From NCBI RefSeq assembly GCF_019218885.1, contig NZ_JAHUWT010000003.1, positions 186,001 to 250,000 on the forward strand: DNA of 64,000 nt. Reading direction: 5' to 3'. Source of the DNA: Bordetella sp. BOR01. Its GTDB lineage: Bacteria; Pseudomonadota; Gammaproteobacteria; Burkholderiales; Burkholderiaceae_B. A program made the translations under genes and the position numbers. The notes below the pieces were generated by a model, which ran no database searches, was not told the DNA's origin, and worked only from the letters and a program-made list of their open reading frames with translations. Shown here in pieces: positions 10,163-19,015 of the stretch; the stretch's first letter is position 1, and each line of letters begins with the position of its first letter.

Positions 10163-11242
10163 CTAGCGCCCTGGGACATCGACAGGAGTGGGACGGCGCC
10201 GCGCCGACCACAATTCGGCTTCATACAGGGCGGGGTCGTTCGGCAGGATGCCTTCGTGCGTGCTCCAGCGCGCGCCGTCGAGCAAGGCGCGATGCATCTG
10301 CGTGCGCTGGAAATGCGCTTGCCGCAGATCGGCATCGCGCAGGTCGGCATAAGAAAAATCGGCGTAGACCAGCCGCGCGGCATTCAGGCGCACGCCCGCG
10401 CAGCGGGCGCGATGCAGCACCGACTGGGTCAGGTCCGCGCCGCTGAACACCGCGCCATCCAGGCAGGCATCGGGCCACATGCTTTGCGGCATCTGGGCGC
10501 CGGTAGCGTCGGCCCCGGTCAGGTCGGCCTGCACGAACAGCGCGCGCGGCGCCTGCGCGCCGGCCAATCGCGCGCCGCGCAACGAGGCGCCTTTGAAATT
10601 GGCCTGTGTCAGCCGGGCATCGCGCAGGTCGCAATCGTCCATGCGCGCGTCGATGAACTGGCAGCCCGCCAGCACCTGCCCCGCCAGCGACTGGCCGGTC
10701 AGGTCCGCTTCGACGAATACCGCTTGCTCCAGTTCAGCCCCTTTCAAACTGGCGCTGCGCAGATCGGCGCGGAAGAACAGGGTTTTGTTGAATCGCGCTC
10801 CGGCGAAGCTGGCCTGGTCCAATACGCATTCCGACAGGGAACCCTGCTCGAACACTGCGCCATCGAATCTGGCATGCCCCAGCGCGGTCTGGACGAAATT
10901 GCAGGCGGGCAACGACGTGTCGCGAAAGTCTGCCTGGCGTGCCTGGCATTCCACGAACGAGGTATCGCCGCACACGGCTTGCTGCATACGCACCTGTTCC
11001 AGTTCGCAGCGAAAAAATGCGCAGCGCGTGATATCGGCGCCGCGCCAGTCGCTGCCATTGAGACGGCACTCGCTGATCCGGCTGTCGTTCAGATTGGCCT
11101 TGACCAGCGACGCCCCGCTGAGGTCGCATTTGTGGATCAGGGCACCGGCCAGGTCCAGGCCGTCGAGCACGACGCCCCGCAGGTCCAGGCCCGACAGCGG
11201 TTCGCCACCCTTGATACGCTCGCGCAAGCTGGCTGCGTTCAT
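10163..11242 (-). CDS. pentapeptide-repeat protein of the T6SS module
   Basis: 359 residues, almost wholly A-[D/N]-L-x-x pentapeptide repeats (about residues 15-320; for example A-N-F-K-G-A-S-L-R-G-A-R-L). These predict a right-handed quadrilateral beta-helix. The C-terminal 35 residues depart from the repeat and are rich in Arg and Pro. It overlaps the upstream DUF2169 gene by 4 bases (ATGA) and ends 15 bp before the effector gene, so it belongs to the same operon. Pentapeptide proteins of this kind are recurrent in vgrG/DUF2169 loci. A structural or effector-loading role fits but is not proven; DNA mimicry, as in Qnr proteins, is another possibility. Confidence 0.8.
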   Translation of the reverse strand: MNAASLRERIKGGEPLSGLDLRGVVLDGLDLAGALIHKCDLSGASLVKANLNDSRISECRLNGSDWRGADITRCAFFRCELEQVRMQQAVCGDTSFVECQARQADFRDTSLPACNFVQTALGHARFDGAVFEQGSLSECVLDQASFAGARFNKTLFFRADLRSASLKGAELEQAVFVEADLTGQSLAGQVLAGCQFIDARMDDCDLRDARLTQANFKGASLRGARLAGAQAPRALFVQADLTGADATGAQMPQSMWPDACLDGAVFSGADLTQSVLHRARCAGVRLNAARLVYADFSYADLRDADLRQAHFQRTQMHRALLDGARWSTHEGILPNDPALYEAELWSARRRPTPVDVPGR

Positions 11243-13866
11243 GATGTGGCCAGCACTGCGCGCGTATTGGCCAGGTGCACATACGCGCCGCGCGTGTCGG
11301 TCGTGTCGTCCAGCCGCGCCTGGGCCAGGTCGGCGCGAAACAGGTTGGCGCCGCGCAAGTCTGCCGGGGCCAGGTCGGCCTTGTGCAGCAACGCCCCCTT
11401 GAGGTCGGCGTCGATCAAGGTGGCGCCGGCGAAACTGGTGCGGATGAAAAGCGACTCGTCGGCGCGCGCGCCCGCCAGGTTGGCCTCACCCAGGTCGGCC
11501 TGGGAAAAGTCGCAACGCTGCAGCGTGGCTGCCGCGAAATCCGCACCGGCCAAGACTGTGTCACGCAGGTTGCATTCGCGCAAGACGGCCGCGGTGAACA
11601 CGGCGCCGTCCAGGTCGGTTTCCACTGCGCAGCACATGGTCAGCTCGGCGCGGGCCCAGCCCACCGGGCGTTCGCATTGCGACTGCACCCACGCGCATCG
11701 GGTCAGATGCGCCCGCTCGTACGCCACCGCATCCAGCACGCAATCCAGCCAGACCACGCGCGCCAGTTGCGCACCGGTGAATGTCGTACCGGCCAGGCGG
11801 GTCTGCTGCAAGAACGTGACGGTGTCCAACTGCGCCGCATCGAAACGGCAGTCTTGCAGCATGGCATCGGTCAGATTGCAGTCCGACACCTTGGCTTCTG
11901 AAAAATTGCAGCGCTCCAGCTCGATGCCGTCCAACTGGGTATTGGATAGCCGAGCACCAGACAGGTCGATATCGATCAGCTGTGCATGCCCCAGGTTGGC
12001 GCCCGCCAGCTCAACTGCGCGCCAACTGCCGCCATCCGCCCGCACCCGCGTCAGCACTGCGCGGCTCAGGTCGGCCTGATCCAGGCGCGTGCCCGAAAGG
12101 TCCGCGCATTCGAACCATGTACCGACACAGCGCGCGCCGCGCAGGTCCAGGTCCGACAGATCGGCGCCCGTAAGGTCCAGGCCGGACAGATCGCGGCTGC
12201 CGGTCATCAGCGCTTGCACACGGCGCCGCATGCGGGCGGCGCGCGCGGGCCGGGCCACTTCGGCGGGGGGCTGCAGGTGCGCGCCATGCAAGTACATGCC
12301 GCGCAGCCGCGCGTCGGATTCTTTCATCATGGCGGGCAACGAATCGGCGTCCAGCGCTTCCTCGCCTTCGCCCACGGGCCGCGTACGAGCCAGGTCCTGC
12401 AGCATGTCCATGCCGGGCTGGCCATGCAGCGTGGGCGGGCCGCCGCCCACGCCGGCATCGGCATCGGCACTCTCGAACAGCGATTCAGGTGTCATGCCGG
12501 GCGGCATGTTGCCAGCCTCTTTGCGCATGTCTTCGGCCATTTTCCGCTTGGCGTGCAGCATGTCGATGCGCGCTTCCTGTGCGGCCTGCCGCGCGTGGCG
12601 CATCACGTCAGGCAGATCGTCCAGCGTGGGCTGCCGCGGCAGCGGCGACTCGGGAACCTCGAACGGCGTCGGGTCCAGCCCGGCGACCCGCAGCTCTTCA
12701 CGCATGCGGGCACGCGCGGCCTCGCCCCGCGCGCGCTGATTCACTGCGAAGGGACGCTGCATCGACCCCTGGGTATCCAGGGCATGCCATGGCCCCAGCG
12801 CGGCCTGGGGCAGCAGATCCTTGTCCTGCAACGCATACAGGGGGCCTTCATCGGGATCCTGCCGGCGCGCCAGCACGGTTTCGTAATAGGCTTGCGGACG
12901 CCGCTGGCCATCGGTCTCCAGCGCCGGCATCGCCAGCACCAGGTCGGCGCCGTCGTCTTCGACCACGTCCGTGGCGCCGTGATACATCAGCAGCACCTGC
13001 TCGCGATCCGGGAAGAACCAGGCCGTGGTAAGGCTCATGGGCACTTCTTCCAGCGCATCGTCTCCTTCGCGCTGTACGAAGCAACGCGCGCGCCAGTCCG
13101 GCAGCGTGCCTTCCAGGCACGCCCGGTCCGGATGCATGTGCCAGATTTCATAATCGGTGCCGGGCGCCAGTTCGGCGCGCGCAGGCCACCATTGGTCAGG
13201 CGGCGCGGCGTTGAAGAAATGCGGATCCAGGCTATCGGGCAGGCCCCGGGAGCCGTCCTCCAGCCAATCGGGGCTGTATTCGCCCGCCCGCCGGAAGCGG
13301 CGCGGCCACATCGGCGAAACGGGCCCGAAGCCGGCCGGCTCGGGCTGCTGCCCCGGACGCGCCATGCGATCCTGCATGGGCTCGATGTTGGGCAGGCGGC
13401 GGGTACGCACCCCATTGAGCACTTCCTCGTCGGCGCCGCGCCCATGGGGGTTGTCGGCACAGGAAGGGCCGCCATAGGCATGTGCCCAGTCCAGCGGCAT
13501 GATCTCGTAGGGCTGCGGTTCAGTGGCGCGGCCGTCCAGCCAATAGCGATCGCCGAACACCATCAGGCTTTTGCGCAGGTCGCCCACCCGTACCTGCACG
13601 GCGCAGGTGCCGGGCCGTTGCGAGGACGCGGGGTAGGCGCTGCCGCTGACCAGGAACTCGGCGCAGGGCTTGAGTATGCCCAGGTCCAGTATCCCGTCGT
13701 CGTCCAGCACCTGACCCACCAATTGCCACATATCGGCCTCGGGCTGCAGGATAGGCTGCGGGTCCAGGCTGGCCAGGGCAAAAACCCCCAGGCCCAGGCG
13801 CTGGCGGCGGTGCAGTCGGTAAGGGCGGCTCATCAGGCTCAGGCGCAGGGGCTTGACGATTTTCAT
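11239..13866 (-). CDS. DUF2169 T6SS adaptor fused to pentapeptide repeats
   Basis: 875 residues. The N-terminal region (about 1-310) is DUF2169: it contains P-Q-P-Y-E-I-M-P-L-D-W-A-H-A-Y-G-G and Y-S-P-D-W, features of the family found in VgrG/PAAR loci, where one member (Atu3641 in Agrobacterium) acts as an adaptor for loading a nuclease effector. A charged helical middle (about 380-520) follows. The C-terminal part (about 540-870) is a long array of pentapeptide repeats such as S-G-L-D-L-T-G-A-D-L-S-D-L-D-L-R-G-A. It is cytoplasmic, with no signal peptide. It is in an operon with the second pentapeptide gene (4-bp overlap) and lies 18 bp after the DUF3592-like gene. Confidence 0.85.
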   Translation of the reverse strand: MKIVKPLRLSLMSRPYRLHRRQRLGLGVFALASLDPQPILQPEADMWQLVGQVLDDDGILDLGILKPCAEFLVSGSAYPASSQRPGTCAVQVRVGDLRKSLMVFGDRYWLDGRATEPQPYEIMPLDWAHAYGGPSCADNPHGRGADEEVLNGVRTRRLPNIEPMQDRMARPGQQPEPAGFGPVSPMWPRRFRRAGEYSPDWLEDGSRGLPDSLDPHFFNAAPPDQWWPARAELAPGTDYEIWHMHPDRACLEGTLPDWRARCFVQREGDDALEEVPMSLTTAWFFPDREQVLLMYHGATDVVEDDGADLVLAMPALETDGQRRPQAYYETVLARRQDPDEGPLYALQDKDLLPQAALGPWHALDTQGSMQRPFAVNQRARGEAARARMREELRVAGLDPTPFEVPESPLPRQPTLDDLPDVMRHARQAAQEARIDMLHAKRKMAEDMRKEAGNMPPGMTPESLFESADADAGVGGGPPTLHGQPGMDMLQDLARTRPVGEGEEALDADSLPAMMKESDARLRGMYLHGAHLQPPAEVARPARAARMRRRVQALMTGSRDLSGLDLTGADLSDLDLRGARCVGTWFECADLSGTRLDQADLSRAVLTRVRADGGSWRAVELAGANLGHAQLIDIDLSGARLSNTQLDGIELERCNFSEAKVSDCNLTDAMLQDCRFDAAQLDTVTFLQQTRLAGTTFTGAQLARVVWLDCVLDAVAYERAHLTRCAWVQSQCERPVGWARAELTMCCAVETDLDGAVFTAAVLRECNLRDTVLAGADFAAATLQRCDFSQADLGEANLAGARADESLFIRTSFAGATLIDADLKGALLHKADLAPADLRGANLFRADLAQARLDDTTDTRGAYVHLANTRAVLATS

Positions 13867-13884
13867 GGTTGCAATCGGGTGCTG

Positions 13885-14292
13885 CTACTTGTTGCGCCAG
13901 GTGGCGGGAATTTCAGTGGGACTCAGTTGCCGGTCCACCGCCAACCGCGAGGGATGATTCGCGTCGTAGCGCACGTGAATCGTCTTGCCCGGCATGAACG
14001 CCGCCAATAGCTCGCGATCGATGTACACCCGCAGGTCGGCGCGCTGCTCGCGCCCGTTCGCGTCGGCGTAACGCACGCCCAGTTTCATGGGGGCGGCGTA
14101 CGGCTTGCCGCCGGGCTGGCGGTCCAGGGCCAGCACTTCGGCCAGGACCGGCTGCCCGGTGTGCGCCAGGCGCGCCGCCAGAGACCGTTCGTCTTCATAC
14201 GGGCGCGCGGTTTCGCGCACGACCATGGCGACGAAGGCCACGAATGCCACTGTGGCCACCGTGCCTATCACCCACCACACCGCATTTCCCAT
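13885..14292 (-). CDS. DUF3592-like small membrane protein of the T6SS module
   Basis: 135 residues. One N-terminal transmembrane helix (about residues 5-26, V-W-W-V-I-G-T-V-A-T-V) is followed by a roughly 100-residue beta-rich soluble region with G-V-R-Y-A-D-A-N-G-R-E and I-H-V-R-Y-D-A-N-H-P-S-R-L-A-V-D, the pattern of DUF3592-like domains. Function unknown. It lies between vgrG (15 bp) and the DUF2169 gene (18 bp), so it is cotranscribed. It could be a membrane accessory or part of a self-protection set, but the sequence does not decide this. Confidence 0.6.
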   Translation of the reverse strand: MGNAVWWVIGTVATVAFVAFVAMVVRETARPYEDERSLAARLAHTGQPVLAEVLALDRQPGGKPYAAPMKLGVRYADANGREQRADLRVYIDRELLAAFMPGKTIHVRYDANHPSRLAVDRQLSPTEIPATWRNK

Positions 14293-14307
14293 GCTGTCGT
14301 GCCGCCC

Positions 14308-16677
14308 TCAGGTAAAAAGATTGACGATGCGCGAGATCACCGCCGCGCCACCGGTCTTGATCTGCACGCCGATGCCCTTGATCTGCGTACCCGATCCGCC
14401 GAGTTCAAAGCCGTTGTCGCCGTTCTTGAACACCGCCAGGTCCAGCTTCACCGCGGAAAACTGCGAGTTGATGCCGTACACCTGCTGGCGCGCGCCCCAG
14501 ACGTCCAGCGAGGCGCCCACCACCATCAGGCGAGCGGGCGTGCCGCGCATGAAATTGCTCGTCCAGAACGCCTGCTTGGCGCCGCTGACCGTCCAACTGG
14601 GCGTGTTGACCGTCATGCTGGTGTCTGCATTGACCGTGATCGGATCGGTGACGGTCTCGGTGAACGTCCCTTCCACGCGGTGCGTGACGGTGCCCTTGAT
14701 GGTGGAATTCTGATCGCCCGTCAGCGAGTGCTCGTGCGTGGCCGTGATGGTCTGCTGGTACAGCCCGCCGCCGGTGATGGTCTGCTTGACGTCGCCCTCC
14801 ACCGTCTCGTCCTGGATGGTCTTGATCAGCCGCTTCTCTCCGTCGTTCAGGGTCTCGTCGAACAGGCCCGTCACGTTGCGGACCTCTCCGGACGCCAGGA
14901 TGGTGGTCTGCAGGCCGCTGTCGAAGTCTTCCTTCATCAAGCCGTTGACCACGTGCACCGTGCGCGCGCCGTCGACGGTGTACGTTTCGGCGGCCTTAAG
15001 GTCCACGGTGCGGTCGCACTGGACCCACAGGTGGTCCGTGCCATGCACGTGGATGTCGCGTGCCCCCTTGATGATGGTCGTGTCGTCCTTGCCGATGATC
15101 GTGGTACGAAAGCCGTCGGTGGTGTGCAGTTCGTCGTTCTCGATCTCGGAACACATATCCCGTTCGGCGTGCAGCCAGACGCGCTCGTCGCCGGGTTTGT
15201 CTTCGAACATGAAGGCGTTGGCGGTGCCGGGCGTACCGTCTTTGCTGCGGCTCAGGAAGCCGCTCTGGGTGGCGTTGCCGGGCAGATCCCAGGGCGGCAT
15301 GTTGCTGGCGTTGTACACGCGCCCGATCACGATGGGGCGGTCGGGATGCCCGCCGATGAAGTCGATGATGACCTCGTCGCCGACGCGCGGCAGCTGGATG
15401 CCGCCGAACCCGCCGCCGGCCCAGGGGCTGGATACCCGCACCCAGCACGAGCTGTTCTCGTTTTTCTGGCCGTAGCGGTCCCAGTGGAACTGCACCTTGA
15501 TGCGGCCGAAGCTGTCGGTCCAGATCTGCTCGCCCTGCTTGCCCACCACGCGCGCCGTCTGCGGACCGTGCGTATGCGGCACCGGCGTCACGCGCGGCGC
15601 GCGAAACGGCGTGCTGGAGGGCAGCACGGTGAACCCCACGTCGAACACCGCCTCGTCCAGGCCGCTGGCCTCGCCGGCTTCCTGGATGCGGTAGTAGGCC
15701 GACACGATCAGGTATTCGCGGTTCTCGGCCTGGCGCGGGTGATTGCGCAGCGTGTACAGGTACCCGGGGGCCATGCCGCGCACATTGCAGTTGCCGTTGA
15801 CCTGTTCCTGCCGGCATTGCAGTTCTTCCAGCCGTATGCGCGTATAGCGCTCGGCATCGGCGGGGTTGGTATAGCCGCCCTGCCATTCGTACATTTCCAG
15901 GTCGCCGTGGTCGTAGCCGCCCGGATTGTTGCGGCGCGCCTGCAGGTCGGCCCCCGGCGTCTTGAAATGATAGTCGGACGTGGCGAAGGCGCCCGGGGTG
16001 ATCTGTTCGGCGATCTCCCAGCTTGCTATGTATTCCTGCTGCGGCACCGATACGCGGTCGGGTCCATAGTAGGGAATGGTGGCGTAGCCCGGGCAGGTCT
16101 CGTGCTGCGTCACGTCGTCGCACAGCACCAGGGTGTGCCGGTCGGCTTCGTGGCGAAACCAGTAGTAGATGCCTTCGTGCTCCATCAGGCGGCTGATGAA
16201 GGCGAAGTCGGTCTCCTGGTACTGCACGCAGTATTCCCAACTGCGGTAGCTGTCGGTCAGCTTGAATTCCACCGGGTAGGGATATTCGGCCAGCACCTCG
16301 CGGATCACGTCCGGCACGCTCTTGTTCTGGAAGATCTTGCTGTCCGAGGTTTGTGTCAGGTACCACAGCCAGGGCCGCACCGTGACGCGGTACCGGTACA
16401 GGCGCGAGGTCGGCCCTTCGCGTCCGGCCAGCTTGCAGCGGGTGATGTGGCCGTTCAGGTAGCGCGTGCCGGCCGCCGCCTCGATATCCAGCGTCAGCGG
16501 CTTGCCCAGCAACTGCTTCATGTCCAGCGAGTACGACGGCGACACCAGGTCGACGTCCAGCTCGAATAGCTGCGACAGCGCCTCGTGGCCGACCACGCTG
16601 CGAAACGCCAGCACCTCGGCGGGTAGCGGCGTGCGGGCAATGACGGTGCGAGGCTGTAGCGAAATGACGTTGTCCAT
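14308..16677 (-). CDS. vgrG: type VI secretion tip protein VgrG/TssI
   Basis: 789 residues. The gp27-like N-terminal half contains Y-Q-E-T-D-F-A-F-I-S-R-L-M-E-H-E-G-I-Y-Y-W-F, a signature of VgrG. The gp5-like OB fold follows near residues 380-480 (F-G-R-I-K-V-Q-F-H-W-D-R-Y-G, then W-V-R-V-S-S-P-W-A-G). The C-terminal beta-helix consists of repeated V-x-V-x strands and ends in an extension of about 110 residues that finishes with a hydrophobic segment. VgrG trimers form the spike that carries the PAAR protein and its toxin. This is the first gene of the minus-strand module; there are no tss genes in the window, so it relies on a T6SS encoded elsewhere. Confidence 0.95.
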   Translation of the reverse strand: MDNVISLQPRTVIARTPLPAEVLAFRSVVGHEALSQLFELDVDLVSPSYSLDMKQLLGKPLTLDIEAAAGTRYLNGHITRCKLAGREGPTSRLYRYRVTVRPWLWYLTQTSDSKIFQNKSVPDVIREVLAEYPYPVEFKLTDSYRSWEYCVQYQETDFAFISRLMEHEGIYYWFRHEADRHTLVLCDDVTQHETCPGYATIPYYGPDRVSVPQQEYIASWEIAEQITPGAFATSDYHFKTPGADLQARRNNPGGYDHGDLEMYEWQGGYTNPADAERYTRIRLEELQCRQEQVNGNCNVRGMAPGYLYTLRNHPRQAENREYLIVSAYYRIQEAGEASGLDEAVFDVGFTVLPSSTPFRAPRVTPVPHTHGPQTARVVGKQGEQIWTDSFGRIKVQFHWDRYGQKNENSSCWVRVSSPWAGGGFGGIQLPRVGDEVIIDFIGGHPDRPIVIGRVYNASNMPPWDLPGNATQSGFLSRSKDGTPGTANAFMFEDKPGDERVWLHAERDMCSEIENDELHTTDGFRTTIIGKDDTTIIKGARDIHVHGTDHLWVQCDRTVDLKAAETYTVDGARTVHVVNGLMKEDFDSGLQTTILASGEVRNVTGLFDETLNDGEKRLIKTIQDETVEGDVKQTITGGGLYQQTITATHEHSLTGDQNSTIKGTVTHRVEGTFTETVTDPITVNADTSMTVNTPSWTVSGAKQAFWTSNFMRGTPARLMVVGASLDVWGARQQVYGINSQFSAVKLDLAVFKNGDNGFELGGSGTQIKGIGVQIKTGGAAVISRIVNLFT

Positions 16678-16856
16678 GTCTGCGGTCCGTGGTCCGTTGC
16701 GGGAAACCGCAAGCGGCCCCCGCGACGATGCTAGGCAGGCCGGATGACGCCAATACTTCAGTTCATGAGAAACGTAACAGCGCTACAGGGCGATGGCGTT
16801 ACAGAACTTGCGAACGCATACAACTGGGGCCGCAGATCGGGGCGCGGCCAGGCGCC

Positions 16857-17792
16857 TCAGCGCCCCGTCCCCGCCGGCGCGTGATCGGCTACCGCCTGGC
16901 GCAGGCATGCCATCGCCGCTTCGACCGCGGCGGGCAAGAAGGTCTCGCGGCGCCAATACATGGCCACCGATCCGAAACCCGACAGGCGCACCGGCACGAT
17001 GCGCATGGCGTTCATGTGCGAAAAACGCAAGGCGGCGCGGTGCGACGCCACGCCGATCAGGTCGCTGTTGTTGATCAGCGTAAGGTTGATCGTGACCGAA
17101 TTCGATTCCACCGCATCGGCCGGCGCCGACAGCCCCACCGCTTCCAGCGCGGTGTCCAGGGCATTGCGTATGGGCGTGCCCTTGGGCCACAGGATCCAGC
17201 GGTACGCCTGCACGTCGGCCCACTGCACCGAGGCCTGGGCGAACACGGGGTGGCGCGGGCGCGCCACCAGGTGAATGGGTTCCAGGTACAGGGCTTCGGA
17301 CTGCACGGCCGGGTCGTGGTGCTCGGGCGCGTAGCGGCCCACCACGATATCCAGGTCGCCTTGCGCCAGTTGCGCCAGCAGGCGGTCGGTGGTGCCTTCC
17401 ACCAGTTTCACGCGCGCCTGCGGCATGCGGTCCAGCAGGCGGATGACCGCCAGCGGCACGGTGTCGGAAGCCGATGCGCCGGAAGCGCCGATCACCACGC
17501 GCCCGCCACCGCCGGCCCGCAACGCCGCCATGTCGCCGCTGGCGCGGTCGAGCTGGGCATCGATGCGCTGGGCGTGGGCGATCAGGGCCTCGCCGTACGG
17601 CGTGGGCCGCAGCCCGCGCGCGTGGCGCTCGAACAGCGGCAGGCCGATGTCTTCTTCCAGGTCTTTCAGCCACTTCGACAGGCCGGGCTGAGTGGTGTTC
17701 AGCATGCCGGCCGAATGGCTGATGTTGCGGGTCTGCGCCAGGCTGAGCAGCATTTTCAGGTTGCGCAGGCGCAGCCGGTGGGTCCAGTCCAT
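16857..17792 (-). CDS. LysR-family regulator of the gentisate cluster
   Basis: 311 residues. The winged HTH is at about residues 10-68 (L-K-M-L-L-S-L-A, then H-S-A-G-M-L-N-T-T-Q-P-G-L-S-K-W-L-K-D-L-E), followed by the periplasmic-binding-protein-like effector domain. The protein resembles the GbpR/PcaQ/CbhB branch, which regulates aromatic and sugar catabolism. It is divergent from gentisate dioxygenase across 133 bp that hold an AT-rich inverted repeat, the classic arrangement for a LysR activator and its target operon. The inducer is unknown, plausibly an intermediate such as gentisate or 3-hydroxybenzoate. Confidence 0.88.
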   Translation of the reverse strand: MDWTHRLRLRNLKMLLSLAQTRNISHSAGMLNTTQPGLSKWLKDLEEDIGLPLFERHARGLRPTPYGEALIAHAQRIDAQLDRASGDMAALRAGGGGRVVIGASGASASDTVPLAVIRLLDRMPQARVKLVEGTTDRLLAQLAQGDLDIVVGRYAPEHHDPAVQSEALYLEPIHLVARPRHPVFAQASVQWADVQAYRWILWPKGTPIRNALDTALEAVGLSAPADAVESNSVTINLTLINNSDLIGVASHRAALRFSHMNAMRIVPVRLSGFGSVAMYWRRETFLPAAVEAAMACLRQAVADHAPAGTGR

Positions 17793-17818
17793 GAGTCTCC
17801 CGCCATATTGTTTTATGT

Positions 17819-17840
17819 ATGAATAATAAGATTATTTCAT
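17819..17840. promoter_or_regulatory. candidate LysR operator (AT-rich inverted repeat)
   Basis: ATGAATAAT-AAG-ATTATTTCAT is an imperfect 22-bp dyad 27 bp upstream of the LysR start and 86 bp upstream of gentisate dioxygenase. It stands out as very AT-rich in a GC-rich genome. LysR proteins typically bind such dyads in divergent promoters. Confidence 0.4.
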
Positions 17841-17925
17841 TTTTTTGTGCATGTCTGCGGATCCATAATGGTCAAAACAACATCGATACCGGCCGGCCGC
17901 CTGGCCTGCCGAACCGGAGACCATC

Positions 17926-18978
17926 ATGCCCGACGGCCCTATTTCCGCCGACGCGCGCGCCGCTTACTACGCCCGCATCGCCAAGAAGCACCTGGCCCCC
18001 CTGTGGGAATCGCTGCACAACCTGGTGCCTCGCCAGCCCGCGCCGCGCTGCGTGCCCGCTCTCTGGAAATACGACGACGTACGCACCGACGTACTGGAAT
18101 CCGGCTCGCTGATCAGCGCCGAAGAAGCCGTGCGCCGTGTGCTGATCCTGGAAAATCCCGGCCTGCCGGGCCAGGCCAGCATTACCCAGACCCTGTACGC
18201 CGGGCTGCAACTGATCCTGCCGGGCGAAATCGCGCCCAGCCATCGCCATAGCCAGTCGGCGCTGCGCTTCATCGTCGAGGGCCGGGGCGCCTATACCGCG
18301 GTCAACGGCGAACGCACCACCATGTGCCCAGGCGACTTCATCATCACCCCGTCCTGGACCTGGCACGACCATGGCAACCTGGAAGCAGCCGACGGCGGCG
18401 AACCCGTAATCTGGCTGGACGGCCTGGACATCCCGCTGCTGCGCTTCCTGGACGCGGGCTTTGCCGAGAACTATCCGGCCGCCACGCAGCCGGTCAGCCG
18501 CCCCGAAGGCGACAGCACCGCGCGCTTCGGCCACAACATGGTGCCGGTACGCTACCAGCCGGCCAGCGGCTCGTCGCCGATCTTCAACTACCCGTATGAA
18601 CGCAGCCGCGAAGCGCTGGACCAGTTGTACCGCCATGGCGAACTGGACGCCTGGGACGGCGTGAAACTGCGCTATGTGAACCCGGCCACCGGCGGCTACC
18701 CCATGCCCACCATGGCCACATTCATGCAGTTCCTGCCCGCGGGCTTTCACGGCAAGACCTACCGCAGCACCGATTCCACCGTGTACAGCGTGGTCGAGGG
18801 CCGTGGCACGGCGCGCATCGGCGACCAGCAATTCGATTTCGGCCCGCGCGATGTCTTCGTGGCGCCGTCGTGGCAGCCCGTGCAGCTGGGCGCGCTGGAA
18901 GACGCCACCCTGTTCAGTTATTCCGACCGGCCGGTACAGGCCGCCCTGGGCCTGCTGCGCGAATCGCGCGAAGGCTGA
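17926..18978 (+). CDS. gentisate 1,2-dioxygenase
   Basis: 350 residues, a bicupin of the length typical for gentisate dioxygenase. It opens the gentisate ring with O2 and Fe(II) to give maleylpyruvate. The N-terminal cupin has [11 protein letters not shown] at about residues 104-114 (iron ligands His-x-His) and a later His in T-W-H-D-H-G. The C-terminal cupin repeats [12 protein letters not shown] near residue 275. ATG 17926 follows GGAGA. It is the first gene of the catabolic cluster and is probably controlled by the divergent LysR gene. Homologues are called gtdA, nagI or gdoA. Confidence 0.93.
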   Translation: MPDGPISADARAAYYARIAKKHLAPLWESLHNLVPRQPAPRCVPALWKYDDVRTDVLESGSLISAEEAVRRVLILENPGLPGQASITQTLYAGLQLILPGEIAPSHRHSQSALRFIVEGRGAYTAVNGERTTMCPGDFIITPSWTWHDHGNLEAADGGEPVIWLDGLDIPLLRFLDAGFAENYPAATQPVSRPEGDSTARFGHNMVPVRYQPASGSSPIFNYPYERSREALDQLYRHGELDAWDGVKLRYVNPATGGYPMPTMATFMQFLPAGFHGKTYRSTDSTVYSVVEGRGTARIGDQQFDFGPRDVFVAPSWQPVQLGALEDATLFSYSDRPVQAALGLLRESREG

Positions 18979-19015
18979 ACCGTACGTTCATCCGTCATAC
19001 ACGAAGGTTCCATTC

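Noticed and set aside
9356-12079. 907-residue plus-strand ORF opposite the T6SS module
   Set aside because: It is antisense to the effector and pentapeptide genes; the repeated appearance comes from the pentapeptide code read backwards.
10163-13866. Tandem DNA repeat array
   Set aside because: The periodic pattern is at the protein level (pentapeptide repeats); no exact DNA unit recurs in tandem.
14161-16569. 802-residue plus-strand ORF opposite vgrG
   Set aside because: Composition is typical of an antisense shadow and vgrG is unmistakable on the other strand.
17793-17925. Sigma70 promoter TTGTTT-N17-ATTATT for the gentisate operon
   Set aside because: Both hexamers match the consensus poorly; only the inverted repeat is worth reporting.
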